Shown in pieces: positions 1 through 8,604 of a stretch of DNA of 64,000 bases. Where the stretch lies: assembly GCA_937925715.1 (NCBI GenBank), contig CALAMG010000009.1, positions 1-64,000 on the forward strand. Reading direction: 5' to 3'. The translations under genes were made by a program, and so were the position numbers. The DNA comes from an uncultured Collinsella sp. GTDB taxonomy: Bacteria; Actinomycetota; Coriobacteriia; Coriobacteriales; Coriobacteriaceae. Every line of letters starts with the position of its first letter. Positions within the stretch are counted from its first letter, which is position 1. Under the pieces are notes generated by a model, which saw only the letters and a list, made by a program, of their open reading frames with translations, was not told the origin of the DNA and made no database searches.

Positions 1-1193
1 AAGCTGAAGAAGCGGTAGCGCTCCTCGATGGCAGCGGCGTAGGCATCCATGATCTGGTCGCGGGTAGCAAGCGCGCTTACGAGCATCATGAGCGTGGAGC
101 GAGGCACATGGAAGTTCGTGATCAGCGCGTCGACCACGTGATAGGTCGAGCCGGGCATGAGGTAGAGCTGCGTTGTCGCGTTCTCGCGCACCACGATGTC
201 GCCGCGGCCGAGCGTGTCAGCCCCGTCCTTACGGCCCTCAAAATAGCGCGCCGTCACGGCCGGGTCGGACACCGGCGCGTCCGCGTCAAACGCGCTCTCG
301 AGCGAGCGCACCGCGGTGGTGCCGACGGCGATCACGCGGTGCCCCTCGGCCTTCGCCTTATGCACAGCGTCGACAACCTCCTGCGACACGTGGTAGCGCT
401 CGGTGTGCATCACGTGCTGTGTAGGGTCGTCCTCCTCCACCAGACGGAAGGTATCGATACCCACCTCGAGCTCGACGGCGGCAAACTTGGCACCCTTGGC
501 CTCGATGGCAGCCATGAGCTCGGGAGTAAAATGCAGACCCGCCGTGGGAGCGGCAGCCGAGTGCTCCTCCTTCATGGCGTAGACGGTCTGGTACTTCTCG
601 GGATCGCCCTCGTAATCGGTAATGTAGGGCGGCAGCGGCACGTGACCGGCGGCGTGAATGGCCTCGTCGAGCGTGCGCGGCTCGCCGGCGGCATTGCAGC
701 CGGCCGGCTCAAAACGCACCAGGCGGCCGCCGCGGCTATCGGTGACAAAGTCGACAACCTCGGCCGTCAGCACCACGGGAGCCCCCTCGGGCGCATGGGC
801 GCCACCGGCGCGATACTCAATATGAGCACCGGGCTTCAGGCGCTTGCCCGGCTTGACCAGACACTCCCAAACGTGACCCAGCGGGTCAACATCCTCGCGG
901 CGCTTGAGCAGCAGTGTCTCGACCACGCCACCCGAGCCCGCCTTGCGACCGATAAGACGGGCCGGCATCACGCGCGTCTTGTTGATGACGAGCACGTCGC
1001 CCGGCTCGATATAGTCGATGATGTCGCGGAAGATGCGGTGCTCAACGGTACCGCCATGCTTTAGCGGCGTTCCCGCCTGAGAGCCCTTGCGATCCACCAC
1101 CAGCAATCGGCAGGAATCGCGCGGCTCGGCAGGAGCCTGGGCAATCAGTTCCTCGGGAAGGTTGTAGTCAAAATCATCGGTACGCATAGACAC
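1..1193 (-). CDS. queA: S-adenosylmethionine:tRNA ribosyltransferase-isomerase (partial, 3' end cut by window)
   Basis: Transfers and isomerises the ribosyl group of SAM onto 7-aminomethyl-deazaguanine in tRNA to give epoxyqueuosine, the penultimate queuosine step in the cytoplasm. The reverse strand reads MRTDDFDYNLPEELIAQ, then PGDVLVINKTRVMPARL, and near the edge LITNFHVPRSTLMMLVSAL and YRFF, all QueA landmarks. The frame is open to base 1, so only the last few residues are missing. The start is placed at GTG 1193, seven bases after an AAGGAGT site (1201-1207). ATG at 1187 is the alternative. It lies downstream of queH on the same strand, so the last two steps of queuosine synthesis are adjacent. 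Confidence 0.95.
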   Translation of the reverse strand, partial: MSMRTDDFDYNLPEELIAQAPAEPRDSCRLLVVDRKGSQAGTPLKHGGTVEHRIFRDIIDYIEPGDVLVINKTRVMPARLIGRKAGSGGVVETLLLKRREDVDPLGHVWECLVKPGKRLKPGAHIEYRAGGAHAPEGAPVVLTAEVVDFVTDSRGGRLVRFEPAGCNAAGEPRTLDEAIHAAGHVPLPPYITDYEGDPEKYQTVYAMKEEHSAAAPTAGLHFTPELMAAIEAKGAKFAAVELEVGIDTFRLVEEDDPTQHVMHTERYHVSQEVVDAVHKAKAEGHRVIAVGTTAVRSLESAFDADAPVSDPAVTARYFEGRKDGADTLGRGDIVVRENATTQLYLMPGSTYHVVDALITNFHVPRSTLMMLVSALATRDQIMDAYAAAIEERYRFFS

Positions 1194-1257
1194 GTCGGAT
1201 ACTCCTTATATAGCTAAAGTCCGCTCTACATCCTAGCAGGCTGACGTCCCAAATGAA

Positions 1258-1833
1258 CTACTTTTTGGCGGCTTTGCGCTCGTCGCGGATGCGGGCGCGG
1301 TCCATGGCCGCCTCGACAGCCGAGAAGCGGCAACCACAGTAGTTCTGCCGATACATGCCAAGCTCGCGCGAACGGCGTGTCGCCTCGGGGTAATACGGGC
1401 GAAAATCGCGAATCACCGGGGTGAGACCGCGGGCGGCAGCCAGACGCTCCAACACATCATTGCAGGTATCGAACAGCTGGTACGGCGAGACGGCGAGCGT
1501 CGTGCCCACAAACTCAAACCCGCGCTCCTGGGCAACGCGGCACGCCTCGGCCAAGCGCAGGGCATAGCACGCGCGACAGCGACGAGGCCGATCGGCACCC
1601 AGCGGTGCCACGCCGGTCTCCCAGCGATCGCGGTCCTCCCCTGCCTCGATGAGCTCGATGTCGCCATCGGCACACCACCGGCGCAGCTCGTCCAAGCGGC
1701 GCTGCCATTCATCGCGCGGTTGAATATTGGGGTTGGTCCAGCAAATCGTGGGCTCAAACCCCTCCTCGCGCAGCAGGCGAACCGGCTCAAGCGAGCATGG
1801 TGCACAGCACGCATGCAGCAACAACGGCTTCAT
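1258..1833 (-). CDS. queH: Epoxyqueuosine reductase QueH
   Basis: Reduces epoxyqueuosine in tRNA to queuosine, the final step, and is a non-orthologous replacement for the cobalamin-dependent QueG. The 191-residue product has the family's cysteine pattern: HACCAPC near residue 8, CRACY in the middle and YCGC near the C terminus, which supply Fe-S and metal ligands. The start ATG at 1833 sits six bases after GAGGAG. A second in-frame ATG at 1839 directly abuts that site and is less likely. The ribosome-binding site overlaps the stop of the upstream DUF3267 gene (10-base gap), so the two are probably co-transcribed. queA follows 64 bases downstream. Confidence 0.93.
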   Translation of the reverse strand: MKPLLLHACCAPCSLEPVRLLREEGFEPTICWTNPNIQPRDEWQRRLDELRRWCADGDIELIEAGEDRDRWETGVAPLGADRPRRCRACYALRLAEACRVAQERGFEFVGTTLAVSPYQLFDTCNDVLERLAAARGLTPVIRDFRPYYPEATRRSRELGMYRQNYCGCRFSAVEAAMDRARIRDERKAAKK

Positions 1834-1843
1834 CGACATCTCC

Positions 1844-2410
1844 TCACCCAAAAAAGCGAACGCCAAAGGACGTATCCTCGCAGGCGACAATGCGGCGGTC
1901 GCGCAAAATGGTCCGCACGTAATACCAGTCGCCTACACAGCCCGACAAATGCAAGCCGGCCGCCAGGTAGCACAGCAGCGGATAGCCCGAAAACGCAAAC
2001 CCCAGGGCAAACGCTGTCGTCACAACAACCGTCGGCGCCAGGCAAACCGCCATGTACCGCCGGCGCAAATACACAACACCCTCGGCGCAGGCATAGATCA
2101 TCGCCGTCTCGCGATTCGCCCCAAAGGTCACCTTCGCGCCCGCAGGCGCCAGCAGCTTAAAAAACACACCGTGCACCAGCTCGTGCACGGCGAACGACGC
2201 CGCAGAAATCGCAGCCAAGCCGACTATCCAGCCCACGACAGCCATCCAGCCGCCCGCGTCAGCCGCATCCAAGTCTGCAGGCCCGCCCAGCAGCATAAAC
2301 ACCGGCACCAGGCACACGGCAAACACGCCGACTACGACCATCCCCCACACGAAGCAAGCGTGCAGAAAATCCTCGTCCTCAAACGCATGTATGTTGGAAA
2401 TCTCATTCAT
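1844..2410 (-). CDS. DUF3267 membrane protein, putative zincin-type peptidase
   Basis: A 188-residue integral membrane protein with about four hydrophobic segments. The second runs into FAVHELVHGVFF, an HExxH-type motif (HELVH) typical of DUF3267, a family predicted to be membrane-embedded zinc metallopeptidases. The fourth hydrophobic stretch follows the RRRYMAV segment. No substrate can be inferred. It is the first gene of the DUF3267-queH-queA run. Its ribosome-binding site is weak. Family assignment is fairly safe, but proteolytic activity is inferred from the motif only. Confidence 0.8.
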   Translation of the reverse strand: MNEISNIHAFEDEDFLHACFVWGMVVVGVFAVCLVPVFMLLGGPADLDAADAGGWMAVVGWIVGLAAISAASFAVHELVHGVFFKLLAPAGAKVTFGANRETAMIYACAEGVVYLRRRYMAVCLAPTVVVTTAFALGFAFSGYPLLCYLAAGLHLSGCVGDWYYVRTILRDRRIVACEDTSFGVRFFG

Positions 2411-2455
2411 AGCATCTTAGGATAGCGCCCCTGCCACGCACCCGCCCGCATGTGC

Positions 2456-2461
2456 GATAAT
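2456..2461 (+). promoter_or_regulatory. Candidate -10 element (GATAAT) upstream of metG
   Basis: GATAAT lies 82 bases before the metG start, in the divergent gap with the DUF3267 gene. The best upstream match to a -35 box is CTGCCA at 2431-2436 with a long 19-base spacer, so the assignment is tentative. Confidence 0.3.
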
Positions 2462-2542
2462 GTCGAACGATATGCACGAATTGACCACCGCGCCGCCGAG
2501 CCCCGCGCCCGGCCGCGCCCTCACCATATGCGAAGGAGTCCC

Positions 2543-4693
2543 ATGGCATCCAAATACTCCATGAACGACCGTCCCAGCTGGCCTCGCCGCGCCATCGTTA
2601 CCGCCGGCGAGCCCTACGGCAACAAGGGCCTTCACTTTGGCCACGTTGGCGGCGTCTTTGTCCCTGCCGACTTCTTTGCCCGCTTCCTGCGCGACCGCCT
2701 GGGCCGCGAGAACGTCATCTTCACGTCGGGCACCGACTGCTATGGCTCGCCCATCATGGAGAGCTACCGCAAGCTCAAGGAGAACGAGGGCTACGACAAG
2801 TCCATTAGCGAGTATGTCGAGTCCAATCACTCCCGCCAGGCCGCGACCCTCAACAACTACAACATCAGCTGCGACATCTACGGCGGCTCGGGCCTTGAGC
2901 CGGCTGCGCAGATTCACAACGAGGTGACCGCCGAGATTATCAAGCGCTTGCACGAGCAGGGCACCATCTCCAAGCGCTCCACGCTGCAGTTCTACGATGC
3001 CAAGGCCGGCACGTTCCTCAACGGCCGTCAGGTGATCGGCCGCTGCCCCATCCAGGGCTGCAAGTCCGAGAAGGCCTATGCCGACGAGTGCGACCTGGGC
3101 CACCAGTTTGAGCCCGAGGAGCTCATCGCGCCCAAGAGCCAGCTCACCGGCGAGGTGCCCGAACTGCGCCCGGTCGACAACCTCTACTTTGACCTGCCGG
3201 CCTACCTCGACTTTATGAAGACCTACACCGCCAAGCTCGCCCAGAACCCGCAGGTTCGCTCCGTGGTCTCCAAGACCATGGAGGAGTGGCTGCTGCCGGC
3301 ACAGCTCTATATTCAGAACAAGTTCCGCGAGGCTTTCGACGCCGTCGAGGACCAGCTGCCCGAGCACACTGTGCTGGAGCCCGAGGGCAACAAGAGCAGC
3401 TTTACCGTCACCTTCCCCAGCTGGAAGGAGCGTGACGACGCTCATGCGGTGCTCGCCAACGGCGGCGTGCGCTTCCGCAGTGGCAAGGCGCTCGTGCCCT
3501 TCCGCATCACCGGCAACATCGACTGGGGCGTTCCGGTGCCCGAGGTCGACGGCGTCTCCGACGTCACCTGCTGGTGCTGGCCCGAGAGCCTGTGGGCACC
3601 CATCAGCTACACCCGCACCGTGCTCGCACGCGATGCCAAGGCCGCCGGCGTGACCGAGGGCGTCGCCGCCCAGGATGCCGCCCTCATGGGCGAGCCCGCT
3701 GCCGATTCCACGCAGGTACCCGCACCCACCTACCAGCACAGCTCGCTCGACTGGCGCGACTGGTGGTGCTCTGACGACGCTCAGATCTACCAGTTCATCG
3801 GTCAGGACAACATCTACTTCTACTGCATCGCGCAGACCGCCATGTGGGAGGCCCTGGGCTGGAACCTCACGCAGAGCACCGTCAGCGCCTGCTACCACCT
3901 GCTCTACATGGGCAAAAAGGCCAGCTCGTCCTCGCAGACGCCTCCCCCGCCGGCAGACGACCTACTCAACCACTACACCTGCGAGCAGATGCGCGCGCAT
4001 TGGTTGTCGCTCGGCCTGTCCGAGAAGCCGGTGAGCTTTAGCCCCAAGGCATATGACACGCGTGTCACCGGCAAGGACAAGGACGGCAACGAGGTGCGCG
4101 CCTGCGACGACAAGCGCGTTATCGATCCGGCCCTTAAGGAGAGCGCCCTTTTGACCGGCGTCTTCAACCGCCTGGCCCGCAGCTGCTTCTACGGCGTCGC
4201 CGTCAAGGAGGGCGACGAGAGTCCCTATCGCAACGGCCGCATCCCCGCCGGTGCCGCCTCCGCTACCGTGGTCGAAGCCGCCGAGCAGGCAGCTCTCGCC
4301 TTTGAGCAGGCCATGTACAAGTTCGAGACGCACCGCGCGCTCGCCGTGTGCGACGACTACCTGCGTGCCGCCAACAAGCGCTGGAGCGACGCCTCCAAGG
4401 CCGCCAACAAGTTCGAGGGTAACGAGGCAAACGCCGCGATGAAGCAGGCCCTCGTCGACGCCTTTACCGAGCTGCGCGTAGCAACCGTCCTGATGCACGG
4501 TATTGTGCCGGCCGGCTGCGAGCTCATCTGTGAGTACTTCGACGTCGATCCGGTCGCCTTCTTTAGCTGGGATAACATCTTTGCCTCCACGGACGAGTTT
4601 GTGGAGAGCCTGGGCGAGAAGCCCGGCGAGCACCGCGTGAAGCCGCTGCCCCCGCGCTTCGATTTCTTCAGCAAGCACGAGAGCCAGTACTAA
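2543..4693 (+). CDS. metG: Diverged class I methionyl-tRNA synthetase
   Basis: Charges tRNA-Met with methionine in the cytoplasm. The 716-residue protein has the MetG architecture. The HIGH-type motif is HFGH (LHFGHVGG, near residue 35). Next come FTSGTDCYGSPIM and a connective-domain knuckle CPIQGC with a later C and GHQ. DWGVPVP, a WPESLWAPISY block and FIGQDNIYF follow. The KMSKS loop is badly altered (MGKKASSSSQTPPPP). An extra segment of roughly 70 residues precedes DWGVPVP. The anticodon domain retains the AANKRW region. The start ATG at 2543 follows GAAGGAG by four bases. The RNA methyltransferase gene follows after 37 bases. It could be the cell's only MetRS or a diverged paralogue; the window does not show which. 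Confidence 0.85.
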   Translation: MASKYSMNDRPSWPRRAIVTAGEPYGNKGLHFGHVGGVFVPADFFARFLRDRLGRENVIFTSGTDCYGSPIMESYRKLKENEGYDKSISEYVESNHSRQAATLNNYNISCDIYGGSGLEPAAQIHNEVTAEIIKRLHEQGTISKRSTLQFYDAKAGTFLNGRQVIGRCPIQGCKSEKAYADECDLGHQFEPEELIAPKSQLTGEVPELRPVDNLYFDLPAYLDFMKTYTAKLAQNPQVRSVVSKTMEEWLLPAQLYIQNKFREAFDAVEDQLPEHTVLEPEGNKSSFTVTFPSWKERDDAHAVLANGGVRFRSGKALVPFRITGNIDWGVPVPEVDGVSDVTCWCWPESLWAPISYTRTVLARDAKAAGVTEGVAAQDAALMGEPAADSTQVPAPTYQHSSLDWRDWWCSDDAQIYQFIGQDNIYFYCIAQTAMWEALGWNLTQSTVSACYHLLYMGKKASSSSQTPPPPADDLLNHYTCEQMRAHWLSLGLSEKPVSFSPKAYDTRVTGKDKDGNEVRACDDKRVIDPALKESALLTGVFNRLARSCFYGVAVKEGDESPYRNGRIPAGAASATVVEAAEQAALAFEQAMYKFETHRALAVCDDYLRAANKRWSDASKAANKFEGNEANAAMKQALVDAFTELRVATVLMHGIVPAGCELICEYFDVDPVAFFSWDNIFASTDEFVESLGEKPGEHRVKPLPPRFDFFSKHESQY

Positions 4694-4730
4694 AACACTC
4701 GATATGTAATGGAATGGGAAGGAAAGACGG

Positions 4731-5834
4731 ATGTCCAAGCCGCGTCGTCGTAAGCAAAAAAAGCAGGTTAAACCCGAGCTCAAGCTTAGGCAGTTTGCTG
4801 CCACCGAGCTTTCCGACCAGCTTGCCGCCCAACACTCCGCCGCCGACCTGCCGCGCTTTATGGTCGACACGGTCGCCGGCGTCTATGCCCTCACCGATGC
4901 CGAGCTCATGATCGAGGGCTTTGGCGCCGCAGCCGCACGCCCGGTCACGCTGCGCGCCAACACGCTCAAGGCGACCGCCGAGGACATCGCTGCGGCGCTC
5001 GATGCAGCCGGCATCGCCCACAACCCCGTCGCCTGGTACCCAGATGCCTTTATCCTGCCCGAGGCCCAGGTTTCCGATCTGTGGGACCTCGACATCTACC
5101 GCAACGGCAAGATCTACCTGCAGAGCCTGTCATCCATGATGCCGCCGTTGGTCCTGGGCGCCCAGGCAGGCGAGGACATCCTGGACATGTGCGCAGCCCC
5201 TGGCGGCAAGACGACGCAGATCGCCGCCCTCACGCAGGGACAGGCACACCTCACCGCCTGTGAGATGAACATCCCCCGCGCCGAGAAGCTCGAATCAAAC
5301 CTCCATCGTCAGGGTGCAAAAAACGTGCCCGTCATGCGCATCGACGCACGCGAGCTCGACGAGTTCTTCCGCTTCGATCGCATCCTGCTCGACGCCCCTT
5401 GCACCGGCACGGGCACCGTCATCAGCGGCAACGAGAAAAGCCTGCGCGGCCTGACCGAGCAGCTGCTGAGCAAGTGCGCCCGCTCGCAGCGCGCGCTTCT
5501 GGACCGCGCCATGGGAGCCCTCAAACCGGGCGGCACGCTCGTCTATTCGACTTGTTCGATCTTGCCGCAGGAAAACGAGGACGCCCTGCAAGAGGCCCTC
5601 GACAAGCATATGGACTGCGAGCTCATCCCCCTCGACGGCACGCCAAGCGAAAGTGAAGCACGCCGCGCCCAGGATGCCGGCGAGGAGCCGCGCGTCGAGT
5701 CCAACGCTCTGACCGAGGCCATTGCCGCGGGTCAGGTATCGGCCATCGCCAACGGCCTGCCCGGCACGCTCACCATTCCGCCTAGCCGCGACTTTGAGGG
5801 CTTCTACATTGCCCTGATTCGAAAACGCAGCTAG
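4731..5834 (+). CDS. RsmB/NOP2-family RNA (cytosine-C5) methyltransferase
   Basis: SAM-dependent methylation of cytosine C5 in rRNA or tRNA. Visible motifs in the 367-residue protein are the SAM-binding DMCAAPGGKT (near residue 155), the DAPCTGTG motif IV cysteine and the catalytic YSTCSI of motif VI. The N terminus is basic (MSKPRRRKQKKQ), which suits RNA binding. The pre-domain before residue 150 resembles RsmF/YebU and NOP2 rather than NusB-fused RsmB, as no NusB domain is present. An AAGGAA site precedes the ATG. It follows metG by 37 bases and probably shares its transcript. The exact RNA target cannot be read from sequence. Confidence 0.9.
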   Translation: MSKPRRRKQKKQVKPELKLRQFAATELSDQLAAQHSAADLPRFMVDTVAGVYALTDAELMIEGFGAAAARPVTLRANTLKATAEDIAAALDAAGIAHNPVAWYPDAFILPEAQVSDLWDLDIYRNGKIYLQSLSSMMPPLVLGAQAGEDILDMCAAPGGKTTQIAALTQGQAHLTACEMNIPRAEKLESNLHRQGAKNVPVMRIDARELDEFFRFDRILLDAPCTGTGTVISGNEKSLRGLTEQLLSKCARSQRALLDRAMGALKPGGTLVYSTCSILPQENEDALQEALDKHMDCELIPLDGTPSESEARRAQDAGEEPRVESNALTEAIAAGQVSAIANGLPGTLTIPPSRDFEGFYIALIRKRS

Positions 5835-5858
5835 CGCACGGATCCAAAACTCAACAAG

Positions 5859-6029
5859 CTATCTCTGTGCGCGTTTGCCCTGCTGGTCGCGATGCTGTTT
5901 AAGCATCGCGCGCTCCTTGCGTTCGGCCCTTTTGCCCTTAATGGCCGTGACCACAAAGTAGATGACCGCGGCGGCAACGATTGCGGCCACACACAGGCCA
6001 ATCGAGCCAAACATTGCTGTCAATTCCAT
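5859..6029 (-). CDS. Small single-span membrane protein, 56 residues
   Basis: The reverse strand encodes MELTAMFGSIGLCV followed by a hydrophobic span (about residues 8-30, AAIVAAAVIYFVVTAI) and a strongly basic, charged tail rich in K, R, E and Q ending GKRAQR. An AGAGAGGTGA site lies five bases before the ATG, and codon use matches the neighbours. It is convergent with the RNA methyltransferase gene (24-base gap). I do not recognise the family. The layout (short periplasmic end, one helix, basic cytoplasmic tail) is that of many small actinobacterial membrane proteins of unknown role. Confidence 0.7.
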   Translation of the reverse strand: MELTAMFGSIGLCVAAIVAAAVIYFVVTAIKGKRAERKERAMLKQHRDQQGKRAQR

Positions 6030-6205
6030 ACCGCGTCACCTCTCTTTTAAACGGGACATTCAAGATAGCACCTCGATACCCGCCACCACAGCTCCTTCAC
6101 GTTCGCCGGCCCTTCGGTCTAACGAATGGCGCGGCGGGGAAAAATCAACTCGTCAAACGATTTAGCAAGCACAACGCTGCCGGCACCCTGCCGGCCGTCA
6201 TCACA

Positions 6206-6211
6206 TAGAAT
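6206..6211 (+). promoter_or_regulatory. Candidate -10 element (TAGAAT) just before a possibly leaderless gene
   Basis: TAGAAT ends nine bases before the ATG at 6221, so transcription would begin within a few bases of the start codon. No good -35 box is seen. A GCCGGCA/TGCCGGC hairpin (about 6179-6195) lies immediately upstream. Confidence 0.3.
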
Positions 6212-6220
6212 CGAGCCTCC

Positions 6221-7312
6221 ATGGATACCCTCAACGATCTAAACGAGCGCGTCGACGCCTTCGTCGGCACCAGCTCCTTCGACACGCCTGCCGCGGCAAA
6301 CGACCAAGCTCCCATCGATGTGCCCGCCGAGGTTCACGAGGACATCGTCGCCTCGGTCGATTTCTCCGAGGTCGAGCTCGCAGACGAGTTTACCGAGCCC
6401 CAGGTAGCCGTCACGCCCAACGGCCTGCTCCCTATGGAGCCCCTGCCCATCGACGGACGCCTGCGCAAGGCTGCCCTTCGCATGCCCGACGAGATCGAGG
6501 AGGCCAGCGGCTTTACGCTCTTCGGCCGTCGCATCAAATCGCTCATCTACACCACCGACGTGGCTGTTATCCGCAACTCCAATGCCGATGCCGTCTTTGC
6601 CGTTTACCCCTTCACGCCGCAGCCGGCCATTACGCAGGCGCTGCTGACCGTCGCCGAGTGCCCGGTCTTCGTAGGCGTGGGCGGCGGAACTACGACCGGT
6701 AAGCGCTCCGTGCAGATGGCAGCCGTCTCCGAGATGCAGGGCGCGGCGGGCTGCGTGGTCAACTCCCCCGCTACTGCCGAGATGGTCGAGCACATCACCA
6801 ACATCGCCGACATCCCCGTCATCGCCACGGTCGTTCGCTGCGACGACGATGCCCACGCCAAGGTGCGCGCTGGAGCCAAGATTCTCAACATCGCCGCCGG
6901 CAAGAACACGCCCCAGGTCCTACGCGAGCTGCGCGAGCACTATCCCAACCTGCCGCTTATCGCGCCGGGCGGCAAGACGCCCGAGAGCATTCGCGAGACC
7001 ATCGCCGCCGGCGCCAACGCCATCATCTGGACACCGCCTTCGGCCCAGCAGCTACAGACCGACATGATGCAGCGTTATCGCAAGATGAAGGAAGACGCCA
7101 CACCTGTCATCTCGCGCGACGACGTGCCCATTATCGACCAGGTCGCCGCCGCCGAGGTCAGCCAAGTCGAGAACATGAATCCCGATGTGCCGATTCCCGA
7201 CGAAGTCATCGAGCGCGTCGCTTCGATCCACGAGCGCGTCGAGGAGCATCGCGCCAACCGCGGCCTCAAGCCGTCACTGCACGGCTTTTTCTTCCGCGGA
7301 AAGAAACGCTAG
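6221..7312 (+). CDS. TIM-barrel-like protein, phosphate-binding type, unknown function
   Basis: 363 residues. The first 75 or so are acidic and low in complexity. From about residue 80 the protein looks like a (beta/alpha)8 barrel: strand-loop units such as VFVGVGGGTTTGK, VIATVVRCDDDAHAK, LPLIAPGGKTPESI and GANAIIWTPPS. The late Gly-rich loops resemble the phosphate-binding end of such barrels. Similar Firmicutes proteins are merely called hydrolases, and no reaction can be assigned. No convincing ribosome-binding site precedes the ATG, but a TAGAAT box does. A strong terminator follows directly. Confidence 0.65.
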   Translation: MDTLNDLNERVDAFVGTSSFDTPAAANDQAPIDVPAEVHEDIVASVDFSEVELADEFTEPQVAVTPNGLLPMEPLPIDGRLRKAALRMPDEIEEASGFTLFGRRIKSLIYTTDVAVIRNSNADAVFAVYPFTPQPAITQALLTVAECPVFVGVGGGTTTGKRSVQMAAVSEMQGAAGCVVNSPATAEMVEHITNIADIPVIATVVRCDDDAHAKVRAGAKILNIAAGKNTPQVLRELREHYPNLPLIAPGGKTPESIRETIAAGANAIIWTPPSAQQLQTDMMQRYRKMKEDATPVISRDDVPIIDQVAAAEVSQVENMNPDVPIPDEVIERVASIHERVEEHRANRGLKPSLHGFFFRGKKR

Positions 7313-7324
7313 CCGCAACAGCAA

Positions 7325-7357
7325 GGCCCGCCCCACAAACGTGAGGCGGGCCGTTTT
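7325..7357 (+). terminator. Rho-independent terminator
   Basis: GGCCCGCC (7325-7332) pairs with GGCGGGCC (7345-7352), followed by GTTTT CGTTT. It ends the TIM-barrel gene and separates it from convergent degV. Confidence 0.85.
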
Positions 7358-7393
7358 CGTTTGAGCAATCATGCAGCGACGTGATGGGGCAAA

Positions 7394-8284
7394 TTAATCC
7401 ACGCGCTTGTCGCCCATAAAGAAGAGCGCCACCGTACCAGGTCCGGTATGCGAGCCAATCAGAGTACCGATGTCATTGATCTCAATCTTGCCTTTAAGCT
7501 GCGGAACCTGTTCCTCAATCAGCGCCGCGACCGCCTCAGCATCCTCGCGGCACGCTGACTGCGACATGATGCACTTACCCGAATAATCTGCACCGTCCTG
7601 TACGTGTGCCATCATGGTCTTAGCCATCTCGGAAATCGCGCGCTTCTTAGTGCGAATCTTCTCACGTGGCGACAGCTTACCTTCGCAATCGACCGTCATA
7701 AGCGGGCAAATCTTAAGCGCCGTGCCGATGATCGCGCTCGCGGCCGAAATGCGACCGCCGCGCAGGTAGCTCGACAGATCGGTCGAGAAGAACCAGTGGT
7801 GCAGGTTGAGCTTGTGCTCCTCGATCCAGGCAGCCGTCTCGTCGAGTGAAGCCCCGCTATCGCGCACATCGGCGGCATATTCCAGCAACAGGCCAAAGCC
7901 CGAAGACGCCGCCAGCGAATCGATGACGCGCACCTTGCCGCCCTCGGGATAGCGATCCGCAAGCATCTGCGCCGCGACGCAGGCCGATCCATACGTGCCC
8001 GAAATACCCGACGACAACGTCAGGTGCAGCACGTCTTTACCCTCGGCAACAAACGGCTCCCAAAACTCCTCGTACTCACCCACGCTCACCTGAGACGTCT
8101 TGGGCATGGCGCCCGCGGCAATCTGGGCAAAAAACTCGTCCGGCGTAATCGACTGATACAGATCGTCCGTATAGACAACATCGTCGATCTCGTAATGAAA
8201 ACACACGACAGGGATATTGCGCGACGCAAAGAACTCACGGGTTCGATCGGCGGCGGATTCACAGGTCAGGACAAAATCACTCAT
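7394..8284 (-). CDS. DegV family fatty-acid-binding protein
   Basis: A soluble lipid-binding protein of the DegV/FakB family, which presents bound fatty acid to a fatty acid kinase. The 296 residues show family landmarks: LTCESAAD at the N terminus, PKTSQVSVGEYEE near residue 60, SSGISGTYGSA near 95, DSLAASSGFG, and the C-terminal HTGPGTVALFFMGD. The start ATG at 8284 follows AAGGAG by six bases; an upstream in-frame ATG at 8302 has no such site. No fatty acid kinase gene is nearby, so the partner must lie elsewhere. Confidence 0.93.
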   Translation of the reverse strand: MSDFVLTCESAADRTREFFASRNIPVVCFHYEIDDVVYTDDLYQSITPDEFFAQIAAGAMPKTSQVSVGEYEEFWEPFVAEGKDVLHLTLSSGISGTYGSACVAAQMLADRYPEGGKVRVIDSLAASSGFGLLLEYAADVRDSGASLDETAAWIEEHKLNLHHWFFSTDLSSYLRGGRISAASAIIGTALKICPLMTVDCEGKLSPREKIRTKKRAISEMAKTMMAHVQDGADYSGKCIMSQSACREDAEAVAALIEEQVPQLKGKIEINDIGTLIGSHTGPGTVALFFMGDKRVD

Positions 8285-8349
8285 ATGAGGCTCCTTACTC
8301 ATTGCTGCGCAAATTATCGCACAGTGAGCCTACATGCGGTACATATGTC

Positions 8350-8380
8350 CACTATTTACCAAATCGAACCAAAAATAGTG
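8350..8380. repeat. Inverted repeat, 8-bp arms, possible operator
   Basis: CACTATTT at 8350-8357 and AAATAGTG at 8373-8380, with a 15-base spacer. The symmetry extends outward imperfectly (TGTC versus GAACA). AT-rich and located in the degV-fbp divergent region. Confidence 0.45.
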
Positions 8381-8547
8381 AACATCTTTACCACCATCGT
8401 CTCCACCGACCCGACGCATAAATATCTGAGAAAACACCCTCTGTCGTCTCCACCCGACCAACACATCTACCTTCACTAAATCGATTTACCAAACCGTTCA
8501 GCCGACAATTCAACCGCTGGCGCAAAATCGAAACAAAAGCGGCGCAT

Positions 8548-8577
8548 ACTGATAAACGTTTGACGCTGTTTATCAGT
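8548..8577. repeat. Perfect 10-bp inverted repeat upstream of fbp, possible operator
   Basis: ACTGATAAAC (8548-8557) and GTTTATCAGT (8568-8577) flank a 10-base spacer whose start overlaps TTGACG (8560-8565), a possible -35 box. The repeat ends 27 bases before the fbp start, where a bound repressor or an RNA hairpin could control expression. Confidence 0.5.
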
Positions 8578-8604
8578 TTTACCAACCATATCGGAAGGTG
8601 TTTC

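Larger units (their letters stand above)
8285..8604. other. 320-base divergent intergenic region with two inverted repeats
   Basis: Lies between degV (minus) and fbp (plus) and holds no plausible gene. It is more AT-rich than its surroundings and carries two separate palindromes, listed individually, that may be operators or leader hairpins for either gene. A GATAAT sequence on the minus strand about 30 bases before degV could be its -10 box. Confidence 0.6.

Noticed and set aside
2417..3898. 493-codon open frame on the minus strand opposite metG
   Set aside because: Val/Gly/Leu-rich complement of a codon-biased gene; no domain and no ribosome-binding site.
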